From: JADFNO01 sp965369945
GTDB taxonomy: Bacteria > Planctomycetota > Phycisphaerae > Phycisphaerales > SM1A02
Direction of reading: 5' to 3'
Length of the DNA: 13,649 bases
Assembly (NCBI GenBank): GCA_965369945.1
Contig: CBDUST010000102.1
Span: forward strand, 1 to 13,649
Each line of letters starts with the position of its first letter. Within the stretch, counting starts at the first letter, position 1. Shown here in pieces: positions 1 to 6,339 of the stretch. The notes below the pieces were generated by a model. That model saw nothing but the letters and a program-made list of their open reading frames with translations, did not search any database and was not told where the DNA came from. The position numbers were made by a program, and so were the translations under genes.

Positions 1-308
1 GCAGGTGGAATGTGACTCAAGTCCAAGTGGCAGTGGACGTTGACGAGCGCAGGCGATAAGACACATCGTGGTCGGTCGATCAATTCGGCGTCGGCGACCG
101 GTCCGATCGCAGGAACCGCGCCGCTGTCCAGAATTTGCGATCCTTCCAGCAGCACGGCGCCGGGTGTGGCCGTGCGGCCCTGGCCGTCCACGATCGTCGC
201 CGCTCGGATCAGTTTGCGCCGCTGGCCAGGTATTTCGCTGAACTCCCTTGGATAGCCGTCGCCGTCGCGCCCGACAATCTCCGAAACTCGTCCGGCGCTT
301 GACAACAC
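1..308 (-). CDS. Amidohydrolase-family protein, N-terminal part (runs off the window)
   Basis: Reading the minus strand down from about 308 gives an open frame of roughly 102 codons that leaves the window at position 1. It contains KLIRAATIVDGQG, then a segment like PGAVLLEG, then SPALVNVHCHLDLS. This is the usual start of amidohydrolase-superfamily enzymes (TRZ/ATZ and cytosine-deaminase-like): a small beta domain followed by the first metal-binding strand, with the HxH motif seen here as HCH. Such enzymes hydrolyse C-N bonds using a bound metal; the substrate cannot be told from this fragment. The frame has no ATG. After an in-frame stop at 315-317 the first candidates are GTG (306-308) and TTG (303-305), and no convincing ribosome site was found, so the exact start is uncertain. 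It is divergent from the lipoprotein gene that starts at 414. Confidence 0.72.
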   Translation of the reverse strand, partial: MLSSAGRVSEIVGRDGDGYPREFSEIPGQRRKLIRAATIVDGQGRTATPGAVLLEGSQILDSGAVPAIGPVADAELIDRPRCVLSPALVNVHCHLDLSHIPP

Positions 309-413
309 GCCGGCTCAATAGTCTGTAGCATACGGCCAACTGATAATCGCTACGGACTCGGCGTGTTCAAGATCATCTCCCAAATCAGCAATGGACTTTG
401 GAAGGACCCAACC

Positions 414-1271
414 ATGCGACGTGCTGTATCCATTACGACCGTTGTTTGTTTGTCGTCAATGACCCTGCTCAGCACCGGCTGTGTGCAACAGGATCGATAC
501 GACCAGCTTGTAACGACGAACCGAACGCTCAAAGAGCAAATCGTGAATGTGGAGAGCGACCGCGACGTGGCCAACGCCAATGTGGCGACGCTGCGCGGTC
601 AACTGACCAAGGCCAAGTCAGAGAACGACAACCTGCATATGCGCCTCAATGCCATGGACAATGAGATGGGCGATCAGGAGATCAAACTCGGCCAAGCCAT
701 GACGCGCATCACGCAGATGCCGACGCGACCGCTTCCGTACGAGGTGGAGCTGGCGCTCGTAGACTTGGCGAACGCCTATCCGGAGTTGCTGTCATTCAGC
801 GCCGAGGCGGGCATGATCCGCTTCGCCAGCGATCTGACCTTCGACCTGGGGTCAGTGGCGCTGAAGCCGGCTGCGGCGGCGACCATCGCAACCTTGGCCG
901 ACGTTCTCAATACCGCCGAAGCGACCACGCTCGAGGTGCAAGTCGTCGGACACACCGACAACGTCCCGATTGGCAAGCCGTCGACTCGGGAGGCTCACCC
1001 GACGAACATGCACCTCTCGGTTCACCGTGCAATCTCGGTGCGAAGCGCTCTGACTGCGGCAGGGATCGATCCGGCCCGACTCCAGGTCGCTGGGTATGGC
1101 CCGTACCGCCCGCTCGTGGCTAACGGAAAGAAAGGCGCGGCCGAGAACCGGCGGGTTGAGTTGTTCCTCTCCCCCATTACCGATCCCAACACCTGGAGCC
1201 AGCAGCCATTGGCTAAGCCTGAGCAACCCGGCGAATTGCAAACCGAACCCGGGATCGAACCGGATAAGTGA
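414..1271 (+). CDS. OmpA-family peptidoglycan-binding lipoprotein
   Basis: A 285-aa envelope lipoprotein. The ATG at 414 is preferred over the upstream GTG at 363 because GGAAGGA lies 7 bases before it and the protein then opens with a clean signal sequence: MRRA, a hydrophobic stretch, then LLSTGC with the lipidated cysteine at residue 23. Residues of about 30-100 are charged and coiled-coil-like. The C-terminal half is an OmpA/MotB domain with RFASDLTFDLGS, the GHTDN motif, LSVHRAISV and NRRVE; the Asp and Arg of these motifs normally bind diaminopimelate in peptidoglycan. The protein probably tethers the outer membrane to the cell wall. It ends in a Pro/Glu-rich tail whose last codons and stop (GAT AAG TGA) lie inside the 18-bp attachment core, so the neighbouring mobile element uses this gene's 3' end as its target without changing the product. 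Confidence 0.9.
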   Translation: MRRAVSITTVVCLSSMTLLSTGCVQQDRYDQLVTTNRTLKEQIVNVESDRDVANANVATLRGQLTKAKSENDNLHMRLNAMDNEMGDQEIKLGQAMTRITQMPTRPLPYEVELALVDLANAYPELLSFSAEAGMIRFASDLTFDLGSVALKPAAAATIATLADVLNTAEATTLEVQVVGHTDNVPIGKPSTREAHPTNMHLSVHRAISVRSALTAAGIDPARLQVAGYGPYRPLVANGKKGAAENRRVELFLSPITDPNTWSQQPLAKPEQPGELQTEPGIEPDK

Positions 1272-1278
1272 TTCGTTG
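1261..1278 (+). repeat. Left attachment core (attL), 18-bp direct repeat
   Basis: CGGATAAGTGATTCGTTG occurs here and again, perfectly, at 11989-12006. The flanking bases differ on both sides. The copy spans the last codons and the stop of the OmpA-like gene. An integrase gene begins about 100 bp inside, which fits a site-specific integration junction. Confidence 0.82.
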
Positions 1279-1307
1279 ATATTGGCCCTGAAACCCCACT
1301 AGCGCAT

Positions 1308-1330
1308 AAGAAAACCCCGATTGCTCGGGG
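1308..1330 (-). terminator. Intrinsic terminator of the integrase gene
   Basis: On the minus strand, CCCCGA, a four-base loop and TCGGGG form a 6-bp GC-rich stem (1315-1330) followed by TTTTCTT. It lies about 40 bases beyond the integrase stop. In the plus direction no T-run follows the hairpin. Confidence 0.7.
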
Positions 1331-1331
1331 T

Positions 1332-1352
1332 ATTGCACACCTGATTGCACAC
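1332..1352 (-). repeat. Paired GTGTGC motif, left end (candidate integrase arm site)
   Basis: Read on the minus strand: GTGTGC, six bases, GTGTGCAAT; the two units start 12 bp apart. The same arrangement occurs inverted at 11064-11084 and in this orientation at 11866-11886. This copy is about 54 bp inside the left core, a usual place for tyrosine-recombinase arm sites. Confidence 0.5.
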
Positions 1353-1371
1353 TTATTCGGTGATTTTCGGG

Positions 1372-2541
1372 TCAAGCGACTTCAGCGAATACAGATCGGA
1401 GCCGATCGGCGGCAGACTTCTCGATCGCGGTGTAATGCAGGGCGGTGGTTGTGATGGAGTAGTGTCCAAGGGCGGCCTGTAGTTCGATCATCGGCAGCCC
1501 GGCGGCAGCGGCTCGTGTGGCCATAGTCTTGCGTAGGTCGTGCCACGTTCCACGGGGCCAATTGTCGGTGCCGAGCCATGCCTTAGCCTTATCCTGAATG
1601 GCGATGAATCGTCGGTTGAAGCTGCCTACCAGATCAGCGTCGGGCCTTGCCTTGCCAGCCTTGGCCCTAGCGTCGATCGACCGCAATTGGTTGATGTTGA
1701 GGAAGAGGTACGGGGAGCCGTCGTCGGACTTGCTTTGCAGCCGAAGCAGGATCAGGACCGTCTGCGGTGGGATCGGCACCGAGCGGGTTGAAGTCGCCGT
1801 CTTGGGCTGCCACGCCATGACCAGGCCGTCTGCGTGATGTTCCTCGACCCGAACCGTACCACCATGGGCGTCAAAGTCCCGCTGGCGAAGGTGGAGCAAT
1901 TCGCCGCGCCTCAAGCCGGATGTATGGGCCAGCCTGATTGCAGCCGCCCACCAAAGGTCCGAGACCTCGACCATCGCGCCTAGCTCAGCCTCGCTGTAGA
2001 TTCGCTTGGACCCCACGATCGGCTTGCCTAACTCCACGTCGGCCAGGGGATTCTCGTTGATTAGCTTCTTCTTCGCGGCTCGGCCCAGAAGCGCCTTGAG
2101 GATCGAGAGCGTTTTTCTGGTCGTCGCCTTACTTCTACCGAGTTTGGCAAGATACGCACGGATCACACCCGCGTCGGTCCACTCGATGTCAGCGATCAGC
2201 TTATCGCCGATGGCTTTGACAGCGTGGTCGCCCGCAGTCTGCCATTCAACGAGCGTGGCCGGTCGTCTGTTCTGGCCAAACTGCTCTTCGTGAAACGTGA
2301 TGAATTCGCTCAGGCGCATCTTCGTTGGCTTGCTCTGGCTGACCTTGCCCATACCTAGATCGAGTACAAGCTGGCGATGCGCCTTCTTAGCTTCTTCCGC
2401 TGAAATTTTGCCGACTCTGCCGTGGCTCTTGTATCTCGACCGACCGGATTTGTCGGACCATCGGGATGTCCAGTACCGGACCTTCTGCCCGCCGGGAAGT
2501 CTCGCGGGTCTTTTGATGAGCAGTACCTTTTGAGCTTTCAT
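1372..2541 (-). CDS. int: Tyrosine recombinase (site-specific integrase)
   Basis: A 389-aa phage-type integrase that should insert and excise the element at the 18-bp core. The N-terminal part is a basic arm-binding region (MKAQKVLLIKRPARL), followed by a core-binding SAM-like domain (about residues 75-160) and a C-terminal catalytic domain. All six catalytic positions are visible: Arg211 (SGLRRGEL), Lys247 (PKTATSTR), His334 and Arg337 (WHDLR), His360 (LGHYS) and the nucleophile Tyr370 (ALHYTAIEK). The start is taken at the ATG at 2541, because GGAGGT lies 9 bases upstream; a longer frame to 2616 would run through the regulatory repeats. The gene ends about 110 bp from the left core with a terminator beyond it. 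Its ribosome site and start codon lie within a 13-bp sequence that recurs twice in the leader, suggesting translational or operator control. Confidence 0.96.
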   Translation of the reverse strand: MKAQKVLLIKRPARLPGGQKVRYWTSRWSDKSGRSRYKSHGRVGKISAEEAKKAHRQLVLDLGMGKVSQSKPTKMRLSEFITFHEEQFGQNRRPATLVEWQTAGDHAVKAIGDKLIADIEWTDAGVIRAYLAKLGRSKATTRKTLSILKALLGRAAKKKLINENPLADVELGKPIVGSKRIYSEAELGAMVEVSDLWWAAAIRLAHTSGLRRGELLHLRQRDFDAHGGTVRVEEHHADGLVMAWQPKTATSTRSVPIPPQTVLILLRLQSKSDDGSPYLFLNINQLRSIDARAKAGKARPDADLVGSFNRRFIAIQDKAKAWLGTDNWPRGTWHDLRKTMATRAAAAGLPMIELQAALGHYSITTTALHYTAIEKSAADRLRSVFAEVA

Positions 2542-2650
2542 TGCAGGGTTACCTCCATAGGCCGTCCGCCGCTGACGTGGTAACCCTGCAAAGGTTCGCC
2601 AACGGCGGAACGGCACGATCTTGGATTCTGTCGGGGGTTGCAGGGTTACC
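2541..2650 (-). promoter_or_regulatory. Integrase leader with three 13-bp alternating repeats
   Basis: TTGCAGGGTTACC occurs on the plus strand at 2541-2553 and 2638-2650, and inverted at 2579-2591. In the integrase mRNA the middle copy can pair over 13 bp with either outer copy. Pairing with the promoter-distal copy would bury the end of the SD (GGAGGT) and the A of the ATG; pairing with the first copy would leave them free. The same repeats could instead be protein-binding operators. Confidence 0.6.
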
Positions 2651-2659
2651 GACGCCCAT

Positions 2660-2687
2660 ACGATACTCCATCCCCCGGACCTGTCAA
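2660..2687 (-). promoter_or_regulatory. Candidate sigma70-type promoter for the integrase
   Basis: On the minus strand a perfect TTGACA (2687-2682) is followed after 16 bp by TATCGT (2665-2660, four of six matches). The expected start near 2653 falls at the edge of the first 13-bp leader repeat. It lies directly after the excisionase-like stop codon. Confidence 0.5.
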
Positions 2688-2691
2688 GGTT

Positions 2692-2949
2692 CTAGTGTGC
2701 AATTTCATCCCCAGCGGCCTTGGGCTCGAAAGCCTCGGTTTCGGCTTTGGCGTAGCGGTTCAATTCGTCCAAGGCGAAAACGTACGATCTTGCGGGCTTG
2801 ATCGGCCGCAATCTGCCGTTGCGAACGAGTCGATGAACGGCGCGAACAGCTCTGGCAACGTCGTCCGGTTCGGCGTCGGGCTCAATAATGCGCAGGTGAA
2901 CGGCAACCTCAGCAGAAGTCAGCAGCGAATGGTCGGCGACGTGGATTAT
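2692..2949 (-). CDS. Excisionase-like helix-turn-helix protein, no standard start codon
   Basis: An 85-codon frame ending at TAG (2692-2694). It encodes LLTSAEVAVHLRI, then AVHRLVRNGRLRPIK, then ARSYVFALDELNRYAK. This is the pattern of the small MerR-like HTH_17/excisionase (AlpA-like) fold: a helix-turn-helix, a short wing and a final helix. Such proteins bind near att sites to steer recombination toward excision and may regulate the integrase. The frame opens after a TGA at 2953-2955 and has no ATG, GTG or TTG before the domain. An ATA at 2947-2949 overlaps the TAA stop of the preceding 61-aa gene by two bases, with GGGGGTGA just upstream. ATA, ATC or CTG initiation, or a frameshift from the upstream gene, are possible; so is a mutated ATG. 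A GTGTGCAAT motif covers the stop. The fold assignment is fairly secure, the start is not. Confidence 0.65.
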   Translation of the reverse strand: MIHVADHSLLTSAEVAVHLRIIEPDAEPDDVARAVRAVHRLVRNGRLRPIKPARSYVFALDELNRYAKAETEAFEPKAAGDEIAH

Positions 2950-3131
2950 GCTTCACCCCCACGGACCCACGGATGCTCTGCTATAGCACGGATTAGTGCC
3001 CGTACATCTGACGGAACAGACGGGTGAAGGGCTACATCGTTATCCAGTTTGATTGCCTTGCGACGAAACTGCGCCACCTTCGCTGCGGTGGCTTTACGTT
3101 GCTGGGTTTGATTCGTCGGTTCAGGATTCAT
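2946..3131 (-). CDS. Small basic protein of unknown function (61 aa)
   Basis: MNPEPTNQTQQRKATAAK opens this 61-aa protein, which continues with a basic stretch (KVAQFRRKAIKLD) and a probable helix (SDVRALIRAIAEH). I recognise no family. It is supported by a strong ribosome site, AGGAGGA six bases before the ATG, and by its place in the overlapping gene chain. Its ATG overlaps the TGA of the 55-aa gene as ATGA, and its own TAA overlaps the start of the excisionase-like frame. It may be a small DNA-binding accessory protein, but that is only a guess from its charge and neighbours. Confidence 0.6.
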   Translation of the reverse strand: MNPEPTNQTQQRKATAAKVAQFRRKAIKLDNDVALHPSVPSDVRALIRAIAEHPWVRGGEA

Positions 3132-3295
3132 GGGAGTCCTCCTAACGATTTGACATGTGGATGCTTCCCGACCGCGACGGCGGATTGTTGGAATCTAGCC
3201 GCTGAGTTGTCAACGAAACCCCTACTTTCGGTGGTATGGGCCGAGGTATCGTTGACACTACTCTGATCCACAACGTCGAAATCGGAGGTTTTCAT
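3128..3295 (-). CDS. 55-aa protein sharing a motif with the C-terminus of its DUF3987 neighbour
   Basis: Starts MKTSDFDVVDQSS and contains VNDTSA, then six variable residues and GFVDNSA, then a tail ending KSLGGLP. Both ends overlap neighbours by four bases (ATGA): its ATG overlaps the TGA of the DUF3987 gene and its TGA overlaps the ATG of the 61-aa gene. GAGGAGG lies 7 bases before the ATG. The same motif block is present in the last 30 residues of the DUF3987 protein and the DNA of both arms is identical, so this small gene probably arose partly by local duplication. Function unknown. The overlaps and ribosome site argue strongly that it is translated. Confidence 0.62.
   Translation of the reverse strand: MKTSDFDVVDQSSVNDTSAHTTESRGFVDNSAARFQQSAVAVGKHPHVKSLGGLP
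3201..3258. repeat. 58-bp module, copy A (inside the 55-aa gene)
   Basis: The outer blocks 3201-3221 (21 bp) and 3240-3258 (19 bp) are identical to 3332-3352 and 3371-3389, while the 18-bp centre is unlike. The arms carry inverted 9-mers TGTCAACGA (3208-3216) and TCGTTGACA (3249-3257), 41 bp apart. Confidence 0.85.
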
Positions 3296-4872
3296 AGAAT
3301 TGCCTCCTCAGTGCCCGAATTTTTGTCGTGAGCTGAGTTGTCAACGAAACCCACGCTGGCAGGGTCGTCAGCCGAGGTATCGTTGACACAAATGTCAGAC
3401 GCCACAACGAATCGACGGCTTGGGCGTCCGCCAGCCGAATCAGGCTTGTCGTACTCCCATTGGCCCCAGCCTCGCTGCTCCAAATTGTCTAATGCAGGTA
3501 CGGCTGCATCGCTTGGGCGATATCTCCGATTGTTCATCTGGAGATCGCGGGCAGTAACTTCACCGCCTCGGCGGATGATCCAATCAATCAACTCGCTGGC
3601 TTCGACGGTCCCTTCATCCTCGCCGAAAAGTTGATAAACGCGGCGTGTCTCGTTGATGAACCATTCGGTGATCGCTATCGCCGCAGTGATGTCCTCCATA
3701 CCGATGAAGTCTGGATCGTCGAGGTCGTCGTTCGCCCAGTGGATGCAATGAAAAATCAAAGCGAGTCGCGCGGCAACCGCTTCGAGTTTGGCAAATGCCG
3801 CTGCGAGATCGTCCTCCTGCGTGGTATCTTGACGGAGGCCATGACGATCATAAAACCCAATGAACGCTTGACGTGCTTCGCTTGTGAATTGGATATCGGC
3901 TGGGATCACAGCGCCATCGTGCCCCGTATTGTGCTGGAGACTCAAGAGTCGGCCGATGATGTGATCGTAAACTAGCTCGGCATCTTCCGACAGCTCAGAA
4001 TCCGTCCAACGCTTCGGACGCCCAGGTGGCATCGCCAACAATAAACGAGCAGCTAGACCTGCCTCGAAATGTTCTTGAGTCAGGACACGACGCAGAATCC
4101 GTGGCTGAATTGTGCCGCAGATAGAAACAGCGGCATGATCGCAATGGATCAACTTCTTGTCTGTTTTTCTGTCAATCGTAAGTGACTTTCCTCGGTGCAT
4201 CTGGAGCCAATAAGGAACGTCACTGCCATGTCCACCACGATAGGCGTTATGACTTCCGAACCAACCACTTAGCTCATCACGAGCGAGCAACAAACCCCTT
4301 GGATTATGCGAAAGCAGCAAGGCGATAGCTTCGGTCGTGGCATCGGTTGTAATCAGCCTTGGGGGTTCCGGCTTCTCGGGTTTTAGTGGCGGTTCGCCTG
4401 AGCCGCGATTCTTCCATTCTTTCGACGCAACTTCCCATCGTGCAACATCGGCTTTATGATTTAGCAGTGCATCCTCGTGATCGAGTAGCGCCCGCGAGTC
4501 ACGTTTCTCTAATGGTTGTATCGCATCATCGAATGGAGGTGATTTGACCTGACCACTCCTAGCGACTGTGGCCAACCATAAGATTGCCGGCTCCTTCCAT
4601 GTCCGTTTTATTTGGAGTCGCCGAGTCGTTCCGATCGCTGCTGCACAGACGGCAAGCATAGGCATGACGTACATAACACAATCAACGCCCGTAGCTTTTG
4701 CTCCCTCAACTGCAAACAAGCGAAGCGGTTTCGGCAACAAATCAACTGGGAACGAAACCCATAATCTCGGCGGTGTCGATACTGGCTTGGGCTTCTTGCT
4801 TGCGGTAATTAGAGGTGTAGCCGATGGTAACTGGCTGTTATCGTTGAATCGCTCGTTTGCAGTTTGATTCAT
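3292..4872 (-). CDS. DUF3987-family replication-associated protein
   Basis: A 526-aa protein of the DUF3987 type, a family found on plasmids, prophages and satellites and thought to act in element replication, often in the place of a primase-helicase. Recognisable family blocks, in order: FPVDLLPKPLRLFAVEGAKA (residues about 41-60), AVCAAAIGTTRRLQIK, ILWLATVARSGQVKSPPFDDA with a nucleotide-binding loop near 105-111, TTDATTEAIALLL, LLLARDELSGWFGS (a Walker-B-like stretch near 195-205), and SICGTIQPRILRRVL. The loop lacks the glycine normally before Lys (VKS instead of GKS), so ATP binding is uncertain. The C-terminal part (about 420-490) looks like a winged helix, followed by a low-complexity tail with VNDTSA and GFVDNSA. 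The ATG at 4872 overlaps the previous stop (ATGA) and is preferred to the TTG at 4890. Base composition appears lower in GC than the host flanks. Confidence 0.85.
   Translation of the reverse strand: MNQTANERFNDNSQLPSATPLITASKKPKPVSTPPRLWVSFPVDLLPKPLRLFAVEGAKATGVDCVMYVMPMLAVCAAAIGTTRRLQIKRTWKEPAILWLATVARSGQVKSPPFDDAIQPLEKRDSRALLDHEDALLNHKADVARWEVASKEWKNRGSGEPPLKPEKPEPPRLITTDATTEAIALLLSHNPRGLLLARDELSGWFGSHNAYRGGHGSDVPYWLQMHRGKSLTIDRKTDKKLIHCDHAAVSICGTIQPRILRRVLTQEHFEAGLAARLLLAMPPGRPKRWTDSELSEDAELVYDHIIGRLLSLQHNTGHDGAVIPADIQFTSEARQAFIGFYDRHGLRQDTTQEDDLAAAFAKLEAVAARLALIFHCIHWANDDLDDPDFIGMEDITAAIAITEWFINETRRVYQLFGEDEGTVEASELIDWIIRRGGEVTARDLQMNNRRYRPSDAAVPALDNLEQRGWGQWEYDKPDSAGGRPSRRFVVASDICVNDTSADDPASVGFVDNSAHDKNSGTEEAIL
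3332..3389. repeat. 58-bp module, copy B (3' end of the DUF3987 gene)
   Basis: Second copy of the module at 3201-3258, same length and spacing, with inverted 9-mers TGTCAACGA (3339-3347) and TCGTTGACA (3380-3388). In both copies the sequence is read in the same frame as VNDTSA...GFVDNSA. Confidence 0.85.
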
Positions 4873-5240
4873 GCTGCGACCACTTCCCAAGCGTTCGTAA
4901 TATCCGACTCGACCAGCAGTTCAGCAATCCGTTCAATCGTGTTGCATGTGATATTGAACCATTGCTCGGTAGTACCGTGATGCGTAAGAAGCAGCCGCCG
5001 TATAGTGTGGAGATCAACTACGCCAAATGTGGCTCTACTGCTAATCACAGACTCAGCCAACACCCGCAGCTTCTTACTATGGAAATGCCGAGACCGAAGT
5101 TTCGTCTTGTCGAAGCCAGTCAAATCATCCCGAGATATCGAAGCAATCAGGACAAGTTCAGCCCCATAGGCTCGATTTGGACCGCACAGAGCGGCCACCG
5201 TTTCAGTGTTGCTTGGAGACTTTGTTTGGAGTAATGTCAC
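4869..5240 (-). CDS. Hypothetical protein (123 aa) before the DUF3987 gene
   Basis: Begins MTLLQTKSPSNTE and continues with a mixed alpha/beta sequence (AELVLIASISRDDL; LRVLAESVISS; IERIAELLVESD). I recognise no family, membrane segment or catalytic motif. The start is GTG at 5238-5240 with only a weak GGA 8 bases upstream; no in-frame ATG precedes it. Its TGA overlaps the ATG of the DUF3987 gene (ATGA), so the two are probably translationally coupled and may work together in replication. The 78-bp gap to the HTH gene upstream contains a 6-bp hairpin (GGGCCT/AGGCCC, 5282-5300) without a T-run, which could be an attenuator or simply chance. Confidence 0.6.
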   Translation of the reverse strand: MTLLQTKSPSNTETVAALCGPNRAYGAELVLIASISRDDLTGFDKTKLRSRHFHSKKLRVLAESVISSRATFGVVDLHTIRRLLLTHHGTTEQWFNITCNTIERIAELLVESDITNAWEVVAA

Positions 5241-5318
5241 GATGTCATTCCATCCTTGGCCTCTTGCGGCTACTACCGCTGGGGCCTTTTTCTTAGGCCC
5301 GCTGAGGCTGAAAAGTGT

Positions 5319-5561
5319 TTACGCCGTTGCCGCCACCTGCTCCGCCTCCGCGCTCTCGGCCGCGCGTGCTAACAGTGCATCGCGCACAGCGACCGCATTG
5401 AACATAAACTCACGATTGACTTTTAGGCTGGGGATGAACCCTTGTTCAGCTTGAGCCTCTAGCCACGCAACAGGCATTTGGAAAAGTTCGGCCAGCTCGT
5501 GGATATCAAGAAGACGGCGCTCGGCTGCTTTCATCAGACTCAGATAGCGAGGAGCTTCCAT
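5319..5561 (-). CDS. Helix-turn-helix DNA-binding protein (HTH_17/excisionase-like)
   Basis: An 80-aa protein from the ATG at 5561; a longer frame to 5660 would overlap the upstream gene by 44 bp and has no better ribosome site. The central part reads LLDIHELAELFQMPVAWLEA, then GFIPSLKVNREFMFNAVAVR, then DALLARAA. This matches the small MerR-like helix-turn-helix fold of excisionases and AlpA-type regulators: Pro after the second helix, a basic wing, then a helix. The C-terminal tail is rich in Ala and Glu. It is the second such protein in the same operon, so one may control excision and the other transcription; the sequence does not say which. It may be a regulator of the replication module that follows. 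Confidence 0.62.
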   Translation of the reverse strand: MEAPRYLSLMKAAERRLLDIHELAELFQMPVAWLEAQAEQGFIPSLKVNREFMFNAVAVRDALLARAAESAEAEQVAATA

Positions 5562-5616
5562 ACCCCCATTGTCGGGAATCTCGATTGCGCGCAGATTCCA
5601 TCTGATACGAATCTGA

Positions 5617-6336
5617 TTACAAAATTGGCGGCTCTCCAACCACCTCCACCAAGAAGTCATTGGTACAGATCGCGTATCTACCCTTGTGTACGCAGTAGAT
5701 TGCTTCGATTGTGGCCACCTCTGGCAGATTCGGCTTGAGTATCTCCCGAAGCCGTCCAGCCTGACCAGCGCTTATGGCCACAGTAGTACCGGGATGCTGA
5801 GCCATCTTCTTGAACTTCTGCCATAGGGTGCCGTGCTTGAACTTAGTTTGTCTGGTTCCCAAAGTAGCAGTCATATCCGTGGCGTGGATCGTGAGCATTG
5901 GTTTAGCGTGGTGACTCTCCTTCACTTCGTCGGCAGTCGCACTTCCGCTGAGGCTTCTTAGATCGGCTTCCAGAACCTCGAACGCTGGGCCAAGGTATTT
6001 CCCCGGTTGAGGCGATATCACAAGAGCGTTATCTCGGGCGCTTTCACAGAGATATATGATCTCCTTCAACGCACCTTGGCTGATCGCTGGTTCCCCCGTA
6101 TAGCCGTTGAGATCAGGCAACAGCTCTGTCCCTAATCTCGCCAACCTCTCTCTAAGTCCAAGATCAGGGATGCCGGGAGGATCGTTCTTTTCGAGATCGT
6201 AATTCCATCCGATTGTTCGTCTGCGTACGGATACGAGATTGCTCCACTGCTGGAAGCAGCTACGAAATAAACTGAGGGATTCCGATACCTTCGTCGCGTT
6301 CTTCTTCTGCTCGTCTGAGATTGTTGTTGTCGTCAT
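5617..6336 (-). CDS. Hypothetical protein (239 aa), first gene of the left minus-strand module
   Basis: The start is taken at the ATG at 6336 (MTTTTISDEQKKN), five bases after AAGGTG; the longer frame to 6378 would include a leader hairpin. The sequence is soluble and mixed: an N-terminal helical half (SLSLFRSCFQQWSNLVS), a charged middle, and a C-terminal part with QAGRLREILKPNLPEVAT, then YCVHKGRYAICTNDFLVEVV. No family is recognised. It heads the minus-strand series that ends with the integrase. Its ribosome site is complementary to the loop of an upstream hairpin, so its translation may be regulated. The C-terminal 44 bp overlap the longest version of the next HTH frame. Confidence 0.6.
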   Translation of the reverse strand: MTTTTISDEQKKNATKVSESLSLFRSCFQQWSNLVSVRRRTIGWNYDLEKNDPPGIPDLGLRERLARLGTELLPDLNGYTGEPAISQGALKEIIYLCESARDNALVISPQPGKYLGPAFEVLEADLRSLSGSATADEVKESHHAKPMLTIHATDMTATLGTRQTKFKHGTLWQKFKKMAQHPGTTVAISAGQAGRLREILKPNLPEVATIEAIYCVHKGRYAICTNDFLVEVVGEPPIL

Positions 6337-6339
6337 GGC

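Noticed and set aside
40..255. Plus-strand frame of 71 codons at the left edge
   Set aside because: It is the shadow of the amidohydrolase frame on the minus strand, which contains the HCHLDLS metal motif.
1308..1330. Terminator for the OmpA-like gene
   Set aside because: The hairpin lacks a T-run in the plus direction, but has one in the minus direction, so it is assigned to the integrase gene.
2542..2616. Longer N-terminus for the integrase from 2616
   Set aside because: It would translate through the 13-bp repeats and lacks a ribosome site, whereas the ATG at 2541 has GGAGGT at the right distance.
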